A stretch of 64,000 nt of DNA from the NCBI GenBank assembly GCA_020152595.1, contig JAIGNY010003110.1, positions 611,501-675,500 of the forward strand, read 5' to 3'. The DNA is from Chiridota heheva (lineage: Eukaryota > Echinodermata > Holothuroidea > Apodida > Chiridotidae). The position numbers were made by a program, and so were the translations under genes. Within the stretch, counting starts at the first letter, position 1, and every line of letters begins with the position of its first letter. The notes under the pieces are model-generated. The model ran no database searches. It was not told the DNA's origin and saw only the letters and a program-made list of their open reading frames with translations. Positions 31,042 through 45,645 of this stretch are shown here, in pieces.

Positions 31042-34000
31042 TTGAAACCATTTAGGCTTGTGTTGTAGCTACTGTCCGTATACCTTTAAACCATTTAAGC
31101 TAGTGTTGTAGCTACCTGTCCGTATACCTGTAAACCATTTGGGCTTGTCTTGTAGCTACTGTCCGTATACCTCTTTAAGTTTGTGTTGTAGCTACCTGTC
31201 CGTATACCTTGAAACCATTTAAGCTTGTGTTGTAGCTACCTGTCCGTATACCTTTAAACCATTTAAGCTTGTGTTGTAGCTACCTGTCCGTATACCTTCA
31301 AACTATTTAGGCTTGTGTTGTAGCTACCTATTCGTATACCTTTAAACCATTTAAGCTTGTGCTCTAGCTACCTGTCCGTGTACCTTTAAACCATTAAGCT
31401 TGTGTTGTAGCTACCTGTCCGTATACCTTTAAACCATTTAAGCTTGTGTTGTAGCTACCTGTCCGTATACCTTCAAACTATTTAGGCTTGTGTTGTAGCT
31501 ACCTATTCGTATACCTTTAAACCATTTAAGCTTGTGTTGTAGCTACCTGTCCGTGTACCTTTAAACCATTAAGCTTGTGTTGTAGCTACCTGTCCGTATA
31601 CCTAAAAACCATTTAAGCTTGTGTTGTAGCTACCTGTCCGTATACCTTGAAACCATTTAAGCTTGTGTTGTAGCTACCTGTCCGTATACCTTTAAACCAT
31701 TTAAGCTTGTGTTGTAGCTACCTGTCCGTATACCTTTAAACCATTTAAGCTTGTGTTGTAGCTACCTGTCCGTATACCTTTAAACCATTTAAGCTTGTGT
31801 TGTAGCTACCTGTCCGTATACCTTTAAACCATTTAAGCTTGTGTTGTAGCTACCTGTATACGTATACCTTTAAACCATTTAAACGTGTTGTAGCTACCTG
31901 TCCGTATACCTTTAAACCATTTAAGCTACCTGTGTTGTAGCTACCTGTCCGTATACCTTTAAACCATTTAAGCTTGTGTTGTAGCTACCTGTCCGTATAC
32001 CTTTAAACCATTTGTGTGTTAAGCTACCTTCAAACCATTTAAGCTTGTGTTGTAGCTACCTGTCCTAATACCTTTAAACCATTTAAGCTTGTGTTGTAGC
32101 TACCTGTCCGTATACCTTTAAACCATTTAAGCTTGTGTTGTAGCTACCTGTCCTAATACCTTTAAACCATACCTTTTTAGCTACCTGTCCTAATACCTTC
32201 AAACCATTTAAACTTGTGTTGTAGCTACCTGTCCATTATTCAATACCATTTAGCTACCTGTCCTAATACCTTTAAACCATTTAAGCTTGTGTTGTAGCTA
32301 CCTGTCCATTATACCTTTAAACCATTTAAGCTTGTATTTGTAGCTACCTGTCCTAATACCTTTAAACCATTTAAGCTTGTGTCGTAGCTACCTGTCCGTA
32401 TACCTTTAAACCATTTAAGCTTGTGTTGTAGCTACCTGTCCTAATACCTTTAAACCATTAAGCTTGTGTTGTAGCTACCTGTCCGCTACCTGTCCCTAAT
32501 ACCTTTAAACCATTTAGCTTGTATTCGTAGCTACCTGTCCTATACCTTTAAACCATTTAAGCTTGTGTTGTAGCTACCTGTCCGTATACCTTTAAACCAT
32601 TTAAGCGTGTTGTAGCTACCTGTCGTAGCTACCTGTCCCATTTGCATTACCTTTAGCTACCTGTCCTAATACCTTTAAACCATTTAAGCTTGTGTTGTAG
32701 CTACCTGTCCGTACCTTCAAACCTTTAGCTACCTGTCCTAATACCTTCAAACCATTTAAGCTTGTTGTAGCTACCTGTCTAGTATACCTTTAAACCATTT
32801 AAGCTTGTGTTGTAGCTACCTGTCCGTATGCCTTTAAACCATTTACTTGTGTTGTAGCTACCTGTCTATACCTTTAAACCATTTAAGCTTGTATTTGTAG
32901 CTACCTGTCCGTGTATACCTTAAAAACCATTTAAACCATTTTTGTGTTGTAGCTACCTGTCCTGTCTAATACCTTCAAACCATTTAGGCTTGTGTTGTAG
33001 CTACCTGTGTTGTACCATTTAAACCTTTGTCCGTATACCTTTAAACCATTTAAGCTTGTGCTACCTTGTAGCTACCTGTCCGTATACCTTTAAACCATTT
33101 AAGCTTGTGTTGTAGCTACCTTCAAAACCTTTAAACCATTTAAGTTTGTTGTAGCTACCTGTCCGTATACCTTTAGCTACCTGTCCTAATACCTTCAAAC
33201 CATTTAGGCTTGTGTTGTAGCTACCTGTCCATTATACCTTTAAACCATTTAAGCTTGTGTTGTAGCTACCTGTTCGTATACCTTTAAACCATTTAAGCTT
33301 GTGTTGTAGCTACCTGTCCATTATACCTTTAGCTACCTGTCAAGTATACCTTCAAACCATTTAAGCTTGTGTTGTAGCTACCTGTCCGTATACCTTTAAA
33401 CCATTAAACGTGTTGTAGCTACCTGTCCATTATACCTTCCAAACCATTTAACCGTGTTGTAGCTACCTGTCCGTATACCTTTAAACCATTTGCTTGTGTT
33501 GTGCTACCTGTCCGTATACCTTTAAACCATTTAAGCTTGTGTTGTAGCTACCTGTTGTACCTTTAGCTACCTGTCCTAATACCTAAACCATTTAAGCTTG
33601 TGTTGTAGCTACCTGTCCGTATACCTTTAAACCATTTAAGCTTGTTTGCTAAAAGTATACCTTTGTCCTAATACCTTTAAACCATTTAAACGTGTTGTAG
33701 CTACCTGTCCTACCTAGGCTGTTGTCTACCTGCTCCTAATACCTTCAAACCATTTAAGCTTGTGTTGTAGCTACCTGTCCGTATATCAAACCTTTAGCTA
33801 CCTGTCCTAATACCTTCAAACCATTTAAACTGTGTTGTAGCTACTTGTGTTAGCTATACCTGTCCATTTATACCTTTAGCTACCTGTCCTAATACCTTAA
33901 ACCATTTAAAGCTTGTGTTGTAGCTACAATCGTATACCTTTGGCTACCTGTCCTAATACCTTCAAACCATTTAAACTTGTGTTGTAGCTACCTGTCCGTA

Positions 34001-37000
34001 TACCTTTAAACCATTTAAGCTTGTGTTGTAGCTACCTGTCCTAATACCTTCAAACCATTTAAACATTATGTCGTAGCTACCTGTCCGTATACCTTCAAAC
34101 CATTTACCTGTCGTAGCTACCTGTCCTAATACCTTCAAACCATTTAAACGTGTTGTAGCTACCTGTTAGTATACCTTAAACCATTTAAACCATTTTTGTA
34201 GCTACCTGTCCGTATGCCTTTGGCTACCTGTCCTAATACCTTCAAACCATTTAAGCTACCTGCTACCTGTACCTGTCCTAATACCTTTAAACCATTTAAG
34301 CTTGTGTTGTAGCTACCTGTCTATACCTTCAAACCATTTAAGCTTGTGTAGCTACCTGTCCTATACCTTTCAAACCATTTAAACTTGTGTTGTAGCTACC
34401 TGTCCAGTATACCTTTCAAACCATTTAAATGTTGCTACCTGTATACCTTTAAACCATTTACCTTTAAACCATTTAATACCTTCAAACCATGTGTTGTAGC
34501 TACCTGTCCTAATACCTTTAAACCATTTAAGCTTGTGTTGTAGCTACCTGTCCGTATACCTTTAAACCATTTAAACTTGTGTTGTAGCTACCTGTCCCTA
34601 ATACCTTTAAACCATTTAAGCTTGTGTTGTAGCTACCTGTCCTAATACCTTCAAACCATTTAGGCTTGTGTTGTAGCTACCTGTCCGTATACCTTTAAAC
34701 CATTTAAGCTTGTGTTGTAGCTACCTGTCCTAATACCTTTAAACCATTTAAGCTTGTGTCGTAGCTACCTGTCCGTATACCTTTAAACCATTTAAGCTTG
34801 TGTTGTAGCTACCTGTCCTAATACCTTTAAACCATTTAAACATTACAAGTAGCTACCTGTCCTAATACCTTTAAACCATTTAAGCTTGTGTTGTAGCTAC
34901 CTGTCCTAATACCTTTAAACCATTTAAGCTTGTGTTGTAGCTACCTGTCCGTATACCTTTAAACCCGTGTTGTAGCTACCTGTCCGTATACCTTTAAACC
35001 ATTTAAGCTTGTGTTGTAGCTACCTGTCCTAATACCTTCAAACCATTTAAGCTTGTGTTAGCTACCTACCTAATACCTTCAAACCATTTGATGTGTTGTA
35101 GCTACCCCATTATACCTTCAAACCATTTAAGTTTGTGTTGTAGCTACCTGTCCGTATACCTTTAAACCATTTAAACTTGTGTTGTAGCTACCTGTCCGTA
35201 TACCTTTAAACCATTTAAGCTTGTGTTGTAGCTACCTGTCCTAATACCTTTAAACCATTTAAACGTGTTGTAGCTACCTGTCCGTATACCTTTAAACCAT
35301 TTAACCTTTAAACCATTTAAACGTGTTGTAGCTACCTGTCCAAGTATACCTTTAAACCATTTGTCCATTTAAACCATTTAAACGTAGCTACCTGTCCGTA
35401 GCAGCTACCTGTCCTAAACCATTTAAAGCATTTGTGTAGCTACCTGTCCTAATACCTTTAAACCATTTAAGCTTGTGTTGTAGCTACCTCCGTATACCTT
35501 TGGCTACCTGTACCTTTAAACCATTTAAACGTATTTGTAGCTACCTGTCCATTATACCTTTAGCTACCTGTCCTAATACCCTTCAAACCATTTAAACATT
35601 GTTGTAGCTAGTGTTGTATACCTTTAAACCATTTAAGCTTGTGTTGTAGCTACCTGTCCGTAACCTTTAAACCATTTAAGCTTGTGTTGTAGCTACCTGT
35701 CCATTATACCTTTAGCTACCTGTCCTATACCTTCAAACCATTTAAGCTTGTGTTGTAGCTACCTGTCCGTATACCATTTTGGCTACCTGTCCTAATACCT
35801 TTAAACCATTTAAGCTTGTGTTGTAGCTACCTGTCCGTATACCTTCAAACCATTTTAGGCTTGTGTTGTAGCTACCTGTCCGTATACCTTTAAACCATTT
35901 AAGCTTGTGTTGTAGCTACCTGTCCAGTATACCTTTAAACCATTTAAACGTGTTTGGCTACCTGTCCTAATACCTTCAAACCATTTAGGCTTGTGTTGTA
36001 GCTACCTGTCCATTATACCTTTAAACCATTTAAACTGTGTTGTAGCTACCTGTCCGTATACCTTTAGCTACCTGTCCTATACCTTTAAACCATTTAAACA
36101 TTGTAGCTACCTGTCCACCTTATACCTTTAGCTACCTGTCCATACCTTTAAACCATTTAAGCTTGTGTTGTAGCTACCTATTCGTATACCTTTAAACCAT
36201 TTAAACGTGTGTAGCTACCTGTCCGTATACCTTTAGCTACCTGTAGCTACCTTTAAACCATTTAAGCTTGTGTCGTAGCTACCTGTCCTAATACCTTCAA
36301 ACCATTTAAGCTTGTGTTGTAGCTACCTGTCCGTATACCTTTAAACCATTTAAGCTTGTGTTGTAGCTACCTATTCGTATACCTTTAAACCATTTAAGCT
36401 TGTGTTGTAGCTACCTGTCCGTATACCTTTAGCTACCTGTCCTAATACCTTCAAACCATTTAAGCTTGTGTTGTAGCTACCTGTCCGTATACCTTTAGCT
36501 ACCTGTCCGTATACCTTTAAACCATTTAAGCTTGTGTTGTAGCTACCTGTCCTAATACCTTTAAACCATTTAAGCTTGTGTTGTAGCTACCTGTCCGTAT
36601 ACCTTTAAACCATTTAAGCTTGTGTTGTAGCTACCTGTCCGTATACCTTTAAACCATTTAAGCTTGTGTTGTAGCTACCTGTCCTAATACCTTTAAACCC
36701 GTGTTGTAGCTACCTGTCCATTATACCTTTAAACCATTTAAGCTTGTGTTGTAGCTACCTGTCCGTATACCTTTAAACCATTTAAGCTTGTGTTGTAGCT
36801 ACTGTCCGTATACCTCTTTAAGTTTGTGTTGTAGCTACCTGTCCTAATACCTTGAAACCATTTAAGCTTGTGTCGTAGCTACCTGTCCGTATACCTTTAA
36901 ACCATTTAAGCTTGTGTTGTAGCTACCTGTCCGTATACCTTTAAACCATTTAAGCTTGTGTTGTAGCTACCTGTCCGTATACCTTTAAACCATTTAAGCT

Positions 37001-40000
37001 TGTGTTGTAGCTACCTGTCGTATACCTTCAAACCATTAAACTTGTGTAGCTACCTGTCCTAATACCTTCAAACCATTTAAGCTTGTGTTGTAGCTACCTG
37101 TCCTAATACCTTTAAACCATTAAGCTTGTGTTGTAGCTACCTGTCCATTATACCTAAACCAGCTACCTGTCCATTATACCTTTAAACCATTTAAGCTTGT
37201 GTTGTAGCTACCTGTCCGTATACCTTTAAACCATTTAAGCTTGTGTTGTAGCTACCTGTCCTAATACCTTCAAACCATTTAAGCTTGTGTTGTAGCTACC
37301 TGTCCTAATACCTTTAAACCATTTAAACACCTGTGTTTAAACCATTTACCTGTCCATTATACCTTTAGCTACCTGTCCGTATACCTTTAAACCATTTAAG
37401 CTTGTGTTGTAGCTACCTGTCCGTATACCTTTAAACCATTTAAGCTTGTGTTGTAGCTACCTGTCCGTATACCTTTAGCTACCTGTCCTAATACCTTCAA
37501 ACCATTTAAGCTTGTGTTGTAGCTACCTGTACCTTCAAACATTTATACCTTTAGCTACCTGTCCGTATACCTTTAAACCATTTAAAGCTTCGTAGCTGTT
37601 AACTAGCTACCTGTCCGTATACCTTTAAACCATTTAAACTGTCCGTGTAAACCAGTAGCTACCTGTCTAATACCTTCAAACCATTTAAACCATTTAAACC
37701 ATTTGTGTTGTAGCTACCTGTCCTAACCTTTAAACCATTTAAGCTTGTGTTGTAGCTACCTGTCCTAATACCTTTAAACCATTTAAACTTGTGTTGTAGC
37801 TACCTGTCCTAATACCTTCAAACCATTTAGCCTTTAAAATTTAGGCTTGTGTTGTAGCTACCTGTGTTATACCTTTAAACCATTTAAAGCTTGTGTTGTA
37901 GCTACCTGTCCTATACCTTTAAACCATTTAGGCTTGTGTTGTAGCTACCTGTCCATTATCTTTAGCTACCTTTAGCTACCTGTGTATACCTTTAAACCAT
38001 TTAAGCTTGTGTTGTAGCTACCTGTCCTAATACCTTCAAACCATTTAAACTTGTGTTGTAGCTACCTGTCCGTAATACCTTTAAACCATTTAAGCTTGTG
38101 TTGTAGCTACCTGTACCTTTAGCTACCTGTTAACCTTTAAACCATTTAAGCTTGTGTTGTAGCTACCTGTCCTAATACCTTTAAACCATTTAAGCTTGTG
38201 TTTAGCTACCTGTCCTATACCTTTAAACCATTTAAGCTTCCTAATACCTTTAAACCATTTAAGCTTGTGTTGTAGCTACCTGTCCGTATACCTTTAAACC
38301 ATTTGGGCTTGTGTTTAGGTATACCTTTAAACCATTTACTTGTGTTGTGCTACCTGTCCTAATACCTTCAAACCATTTAAGCTTGTGTTGTAGCTACCTG
38401 TCCGTATACCTTTAAACCATTTAAGCTTGTGTTGTAGCTACCTGTTGTAGCTACCTGTCCTATACCTTTAAACCATTTAACTTGTGTTGTAGCTACCTGT
38501 CCTTTATACCTTTAAACCATTAAACCATTTAAGCTTGTGTAGCTACCTGTCCGTATACCTTTAAACCATTTAAGTGTTGTAGCTACCTGTCCATATACCT
38601 GCTGTGTTTAGCTACCTGTCATTATACCTTTAAACCATTTAGCTTGTGTTGTGGCTACCCATTTCAAACCATTTAGGCTTGTGTTGTAGCTACCTGTCCG
38701 TATACCTTTAAAAACCATTTAAGCTTGTGTTGTAGCTACCTGTCCTAATACCTTCAAACCATTTAACTTGTGTTGTAGCTACCTGTGTGTTGTAGCTACC
38801 TGTCCTAGTATACCTTTAAACCATTTAAACTTGTGTTGTAGCTACCTATGTCCGTATACCTTTAAACCATTTAAGCTTGTGTTGTAGCTACCTGTCCTGC
38901 AACTGGCTACCTAATACCTTCAAACCATTTAAGCTTGTGTAGCTACCTGTCCTAATACCTTTAAACCATTTAAGCTTGTGTTGTAGCTACCTGTCCGTTA
39001 TACCTTAAAAACCATTTTAAGCTACCTGTCCTAATACCTTCAAACCATTTAAACGTATTGTGTTGTAGCTACCTGTCTTTAAACCATTTGTGTTGTAGCT
39101 ACCTGTAATACCTTTAAACCATTTAAGCTTGTGTTGTAGCTACCTGTATACCTTCAAACCATTTAAGCTTGTGTTGTAGCTCCTGTAACTACCTGTCTAT
39201 ACCTTTAAACCATTTAAACGTGTTGTAGCTACCTGTCCGTATACCTTAAACCAAACCATTTAGCTTGTGTTGTAGCTACCTGTCCGTATACCTTTAAACC
39301 ATTTAAGCTTGTGTTGTAGCTACCTGTCCGTATACCTTTAAACCATTTAAGCTTGTGTCGTAGCTACCTGTCCGTATACCTTTAAACCATTTAGGCTTGT
39401 GTTGTAGCTACCTGTCCGTATACCTTCAAACCATTAAGCTTGTGTTGTAGCTACCTGTCCTAATACCTTCAAACCATTTAAGCTTGTGTTGTAGCTACCT
39501 GTCCTAATACCTTTAAACCATTTAAGCTTGTGTTGTAGCTACCTGTCCGTATACCTTTAGCTACCTGTCCGTATACCTTTAAACCATTTAAGCTTGTGTT
39601 GTAGCTACCTGTCCGTATACCTTTAAACCATTTAAGCTTGTGTTGTAGCTACCTGTCCTAATACCTTACCTTTAAACCATTTAGGCTACCTGTCTATACC
39701 TTTAAACCATTTAAACGTAGCTTTGTACCTTTACCTGTCCGTATACCTTTAAACCATTTAAGCTTGTGTTGTAGCTACCTGTCCATAATACTTTTTACCT
39801 GTCCTAATTTCAAACCATTTAAACTTGTGTTGTAGCTACCTGCTACCTGTCCTGTATACCTTTAAACCATTTAAGCTTGTGTTGTAGCTACCTGTCCGTA
39901 TACCTTTAAACCATTTAACCGTTTTGTAGCTACCTGTCCTAACCTTTACCTGTCCAATACCTTTAAACCATTTAAAAACTTGTGTTGTAGCTACCTGTCC

Positions 40001-43000
40001 GTATACCTTTAAACCATTTAAGCTTGTGTTGTAGCTACCTGTCCTAATACCTTTAAACCATTTAAGCTTGTGTTGTAGCTACCTGTCCGTATACCTTTAA
40101 ACCATTTAAGCTTGTGTTGTAGCTACCTGTCCGTATACCTTCAAACCATTTAAACTTGTAGCTACCTGTCTAATACCTTTAAACCATTTAAGCTTGTGTT
40201 GTAGCTACCTGTCTAATAATACCTTCAAACCATTTAAACCATTGTAGCTACCTGTCCATTATACCTTTAGCTACCTGTCCATTATACCTTCAAACCATTT
40301 AGGCTTGTGTTGTAGCTACCTGTCCGTATACCTTCAAACCATTTAAGCTTGTGTTGTAGCTACCTGTCCTAATACCTTCAAACCATTTAAGCTTGTGTTG
40401 TAGCTACCTGTCCGCCTTTGGCTACCTGTTAATACCTTCAAACCATTTAAGCTTGTGTCGTAGCTACCTGTCCTAATACCTTCAAACCATTTAAGCTTGT
40501 GTTGTAGCTACCTGTCCGTATACCTTTAAACCATTTAAGCTTGTGTTGTAGCTACCTGTCCATTATACCTTTAAACCATTGTGTTGTAGCTACCTGTCCG
40601 TAATACCTTTAAACCATTTAAGCTTGTGTTGTAGCTACCTGTCCTATACCTTTAAACCATTTAAGTTTGTTTAGCTACCTGTCCGTATACCTTTAAACCA
40701 TTTAACGTTTTGCTACCTGTAAACTACTGTCAAGTGTACCTACCTTCTTTAAGTTTGTGTTGTAGCTACCTGTCCTAATACCTTTAAACCATTTAAGTAG
40801 CTACCTGTCCTATACCTTTAAACCATTTAGGCTTGTGTTGTAGCTACCTGTCCATTATACCTTTAGCTACCTGTCCTAATACCTTCAAACCATTTAGGCT
40901 TGTGTTGTAGCTACCTGTCCGTATACCTTTAAACCATTTAGGCTTGTGTTGTAGCTACCTGTCCGTAATACCTTTAAACCATTTAAGCTTGTGTTGTAGC
41001 TACCTGTCCTAATACCTTCAAACCATTTAAGCGTGTGTTGTGGCTACCTGTACCTTTAGCTACCTGTCCGTATACCTTTAAACCATTTAAGCTTGTGTTG
41101 TAGCTACCTGTCCTATACCTTTAAACCATTTAAGCTTGTGTTGTTAGCTACCTGTCTAATACCTTTAAAAACCATTTAAACCATTTAAGCTTGTGTTGTA
41201 GCTACCTGTCCTAATACCTTTAAACCATTTAGCTTGTGTTGTAGCTACCTGTCCGTATACCTTCAAACCATTTAGGCTTGTGTTGTAGCTACCTGTCCGT
41301 ATACCTTTAAACCATTTAGGCTTGTGTTGTAGCTACCTGTCCGTATACCTTTAAACCATTTTGCTTGTGTTGTAGCTACCTGTCCGTATACCTTCAAACC
41401 ATTTAAAGGGCTTGTGTTGTAGCTACCTGTCCATTATACCTTCAAACCATTTAGGCTTGTGTTGTAGCTACCTGTCCTATACCTTCAAAACCATTTAGGC
41501 TTGTGTTGTAGCTACCTGTCCGTATACCTTTAAACCATTTAAGCTTGTGTTGTAGCTACCTGTCTAATACCTTCAAACCATTTAGGCTTGTGTTGTAGCT
41601 ACCTGTCCGTAATACCTTCAAACCATTTAGGCTTGTGTGTTGTAGCTACCTGTCCGATACCTTAAAACCATTTTTACCATTTCAAACTGTAGCTTAAACC
41701 ATTTAAACCATTTAAAGGCTTGTGTTGTAGCTACCTGTCCTAATACCTTTAAACCATTTAAACTTGTGTTGTAGCTACCTGTCCGTATACCTTTAAACCA
41801 TTTAAATACCTGTCAGTATACCTTTAGCTACCTGTCCTAATACCTTAAACCATTTAGGCTTGTGTTGTAGCTACCTGTCCGTATACCTTTAAACCATTTA
41901 AGCTTGTGTTGTAGCTACCTGTCCTAATACCTTTAAACCATTTTGTGTTTGTAGCTACCTGTCAAACCATTTAGCTACCTGTCCTAATACCTTCAAACCA
42001 TTTAGGCTTGTGTTGTAGCTACCTGTCCGTATACCTTTAAACCATTTAAGCTTGTGTTGTAGCTACCTGTCCGTGTATATACCTTTAAACCATTTAAGCT
42101 TGTGTTGTAGCTACCTGTCCGTATCAAACCTTTAGCTACCTGTCCGTATACCTTTAAACCATTTAAACATTGTGTTGTAGCTACCTGTCCATTATACCTT
42201 TAAACCATTGTGTTGTAGCTACCTGTCCGTATACCTTCAAACCATTTAGGCTTGTGTTGTAGCTACCTGTCCGTATACCTTCAAACCATTTAGGCTTGTG
42301 TTGTAGCTAGCTTGTCCAGTATACCTTTAAACCATTAAGCTTGTGTTGTAGCTACCTGTCATTATACCTTCAAACCATTTAGCTTGTGTTGTAGCTACCT
42401 GTCCGTATACCTTTAAACCATTAAGCTTGTGTTGTAGCTACCTGTCCATTATACCTTCAAACCATTTAGGCTTGTGTTGTAGCTACCTGTCCGTATACCT
42501 TTAAACCATTTAAGCTTGTGTTGTAGCTACCTGTCCGTATACCTTTAGCTACCTGTCCTAATACCTTCAAACCATTTAGGCTTGTGTTGTAGCTACCTGT
42601 CCGTATACCTTTAAACCATTTAAGCTTGTGTTGTAGCTACCTGTCCGTATACCTTTAAACCATTTAAGCTTGTGTTGTAGCTACCTGTCCTAATACCTTT
42701 AAACCATTTAAGCTTGTGTTGTAGCTACCTGTCCATTATGCAAACCATTTGGAAACAGCTATACCTTTAAACCATTAAGCTTGTGTTGTAGCTACCTGTC
42801 CGTATACCTTCAAACCATTTAGGCTTGTGTTGTAGCTACCTGTCCATTATACCTTCAAACCATTTAGGCTTGTGTTGTAGCTACCTGTCCGTATACCTTT
42901 AAACCATTAGGCTTGTGTTGTAGCTACCTGTCCGTATACCTTCAAACCATTTAGGCTGTAGCTACCTGTGTATTTGTAGCTACCTGTCCAGCTACCTTTA

Positions 43001-45645
43001 AACCATTTAAACCATTTGTGTTGTAGCTACCTGTCCGTATACCTTTAGCTACCTGTCCTAATACCTTCAAACCATTTAGGCTTGTGTTGTAGCTACCTGT
43101 CCGTATACCTTCAAACCATTAAGCTTGTGTTGTAGCTACCTGTCCGTATACCTTCAAACCATTTAGGCTTGTGTTGTAGCTACCTGTCCGTATACCTTTA
43201 AACCATTTAAGCTTGTGTTGTAGCTACCTGTCCGTATACCTTTAGCTACCTGTCCTAATACCTTCAAACCATTTAGGCTTGTGTTGTAGCTACCTGTCCG
43301 TATACCTTTAAACCATTTAGGCTTGTGTTTGTAGCTACCTGTCCGTACCCTTTAGCTACCTGTCTAATTTAAACCATTTAGGCTTGTGTTGTAGCTACCT
43401 GTCCGTATACCTTTAAACCATTAAACTTGTTTTAGCTACCTGTCCTAATACCTTCAAACCATTTAGGCTTGTGTTGTAGCTACCTGTCCGTATACCTTTA
43501 AACCATTTAGGCTTGTGTTGTAGCTACCTGTCCGTGGCTACCTGTCTAGTATACCTTCAAACCATTTAGGCTTTGTTGTAGCTACCTGTCCTAATACCTT
43601 CAAACCATTTAGGCTTGTGTTGTAGCTACCTGTCCGTATACCTTTAAACCATTGGGCTTGTGTTGTAGCTACTTGTCCTGTATACCTTCAAACCATTTAG
43701 CTTGTGTTGTAGCTACCTGTCCGTATACCCTTTAGCTACCTGTCCTAATACCTTCAAACCATTTAGGCTTGTGTTGTAGCTACTGTCCTGTATACCTTTA
43801 GCTACCTGTCCGTATACCTTTAGCTACCTGTCCGTATACCTTTAGCTACCTGTCCGTATACCTTTAAACCATTTAAGCTTGTGTTGTAGCTACCTGTCCT
43901 AATACCTTTAGCTACCTGTCCTAATACCTTCAAACCATTTAGGCTTGTGTTGTAGCTACCTGTCCGTATACCTTTAGCTACCTGTCCGTATACCTTTAGC
44001 TACCTGTCCGTATACCTTTAGCTACCTGTCCGTATACCTTTAAACCATTTAAGCTTGTGTTGTAGCTACCTGTCCTAATACCTTTAAACCATTTAAGCTT
44101 GTGTCGTAGCTACCTGTCCGTATACCTTTAAACCATTTAAGCTTGTGTTGTAGCTACCTGTCCGTATACCTTTAGCTACCTGTCCGTATACCTTTAAACC
44201 ATTTAAGCTTGTGTTGTAGCTACCTATTCGTATACCTTCAAACCATTTAGGCTTGTGTTGTAGCTACCTGTCCGTATACCTTCAAACCATTTAGGCTTGT
44301 GTTGTAGCTACCTATTCGTATACCTTCAAACCATTTAGGCTTGTGTTGTAGCTACCTGTCCGTATACCTTTAAACCATTTAAGCTTGTGTCGTAGCTACC
44401 TGTCCGTATACCTTTAAACCATTTAGGCTTGTGTTGTAGCTACCTGTCCGTATACCTTTAAACCATTTAAGCTTGTGTCGTAGCTACCTGTCCGTATACC
44501 TTTAAACCATTTAAGCTTGTGTTGTAGCTACCTGTCCTAATACCTTTAAACCATTTAAGCTTGTGTTGTAGCTACCTGTCCGTATACCTTTAGCTGTAAA
44601 CCATTTGGGCTTGTCTTGTAGCTACCTGTCCGTATACCTTTAAACCATTTAAGTTTGTGTTGTAGCTACCTGTCCGTATACCTTAAAACCATTTAAGCTT
44701 GTGTCGTAGCTACCTGTCCGTATACCTTCAAACCATTTAAGCTTGTGTTGTAGCTACCTGTCCGTATACCTTTAAACCATTTAAGCTTGTGTTGTAGCTA
44801 CCTGTCCGTATACCTTTAAACCATTTAAGCTTGTGTTGTAGCTACCTGTCCGTATACCTTTAAACCATTTAAGCTTGTGTTGTAGCTACCTGTCCGTATA
44901 CCTTTAAACCAAACTTGTTTGTAGCTACCTGTCCGTATACCTTCAAACCATTTAGGCTTGTGTTGTAGCTACCTGTCCGTATACCTTCAAACCATTTAGG
45001 CTTGTGTTGTAGCTACCTGTCCGTATACCTTTAAACCATTAAGCTTGTGTTGTAGCTACCTGTCCGTATACCTTCAAACCATTTAGGCTTGTGTTGTAGC
45101 TACCTGTCCGTATACCTTCAAACCATTTAAGCTTGTGTTGTAGCTACCTGTCCGTATACCTTCAAACCATTTAGGCTTGTGTTGTAGCTACCTGTCCGTA
45201 TACCTTTAGCTACCTGTCCTAATACCTTCAAACCATTTAGGCTTGTGTTGTAGCTACCTGTCCGTATACCTTTAAACCATTTAAGCTTGTGTTGTAGCTA
45301 CCTGTCCGTATACCTTTAGCTACCTGTCCTAATACCTTCAAACCATTTAGGCTTGTGTTGTAGCTATCTGTCCGTATACCTTTAAACCATTTAAGCTTGT
45401 GTTGTAGCTACCTGTCCGTATACCTTTAAACCATTAAGCTTGTGTTGTAGCTACCTGTCCGTATACCTTTAAACCATTTAAGCTTGTGTTGTAGCTACTT
45501 GTCCGTATACCTTTAAACCATTTAAGCTTGTGTTGTAGCTACCTGTCCGTATACCTTTAAACCATTTAAGCTTGTGTTGTAGCTACCTCTTCGTATCATT
45601 TAAGCTTGTGTTGTAGCTACCTGTCCGATACTTTAAAAGCTACCT
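31042..45645. repeat. 44-bp satellite array, about 14.6 kb
   Basis: The unit is two 22-bp halves: GTATACCTTTAAACCATTTA+AG and CTTGTGTTGTAGCTACCTGT+CC. The array spans about 330 unit-lengths in one orientation. Each full unit carries AAGCTT. Main variants replace CCGTATACC with CCTAATACC or CCATTATACC, and TTTAAGC with TTTAGGC. Many units are exactly half-length (GTATACCTTTAGCTACCTGT+CC). Units are clean at about 31.04-32.0 and 43-45.6 kb and irregular between. 44 is not a multiple of 3 and stops recur in all frames, so it is non-coding. Confidence 0.98.

Noticed and set aside
31042..45645. CRISPR-like or coding interpretation of the regular repeats
   Set aside because: Units are contiguous with no unique spacers, the DNA is eukaryotic, and stops occur in every frame.
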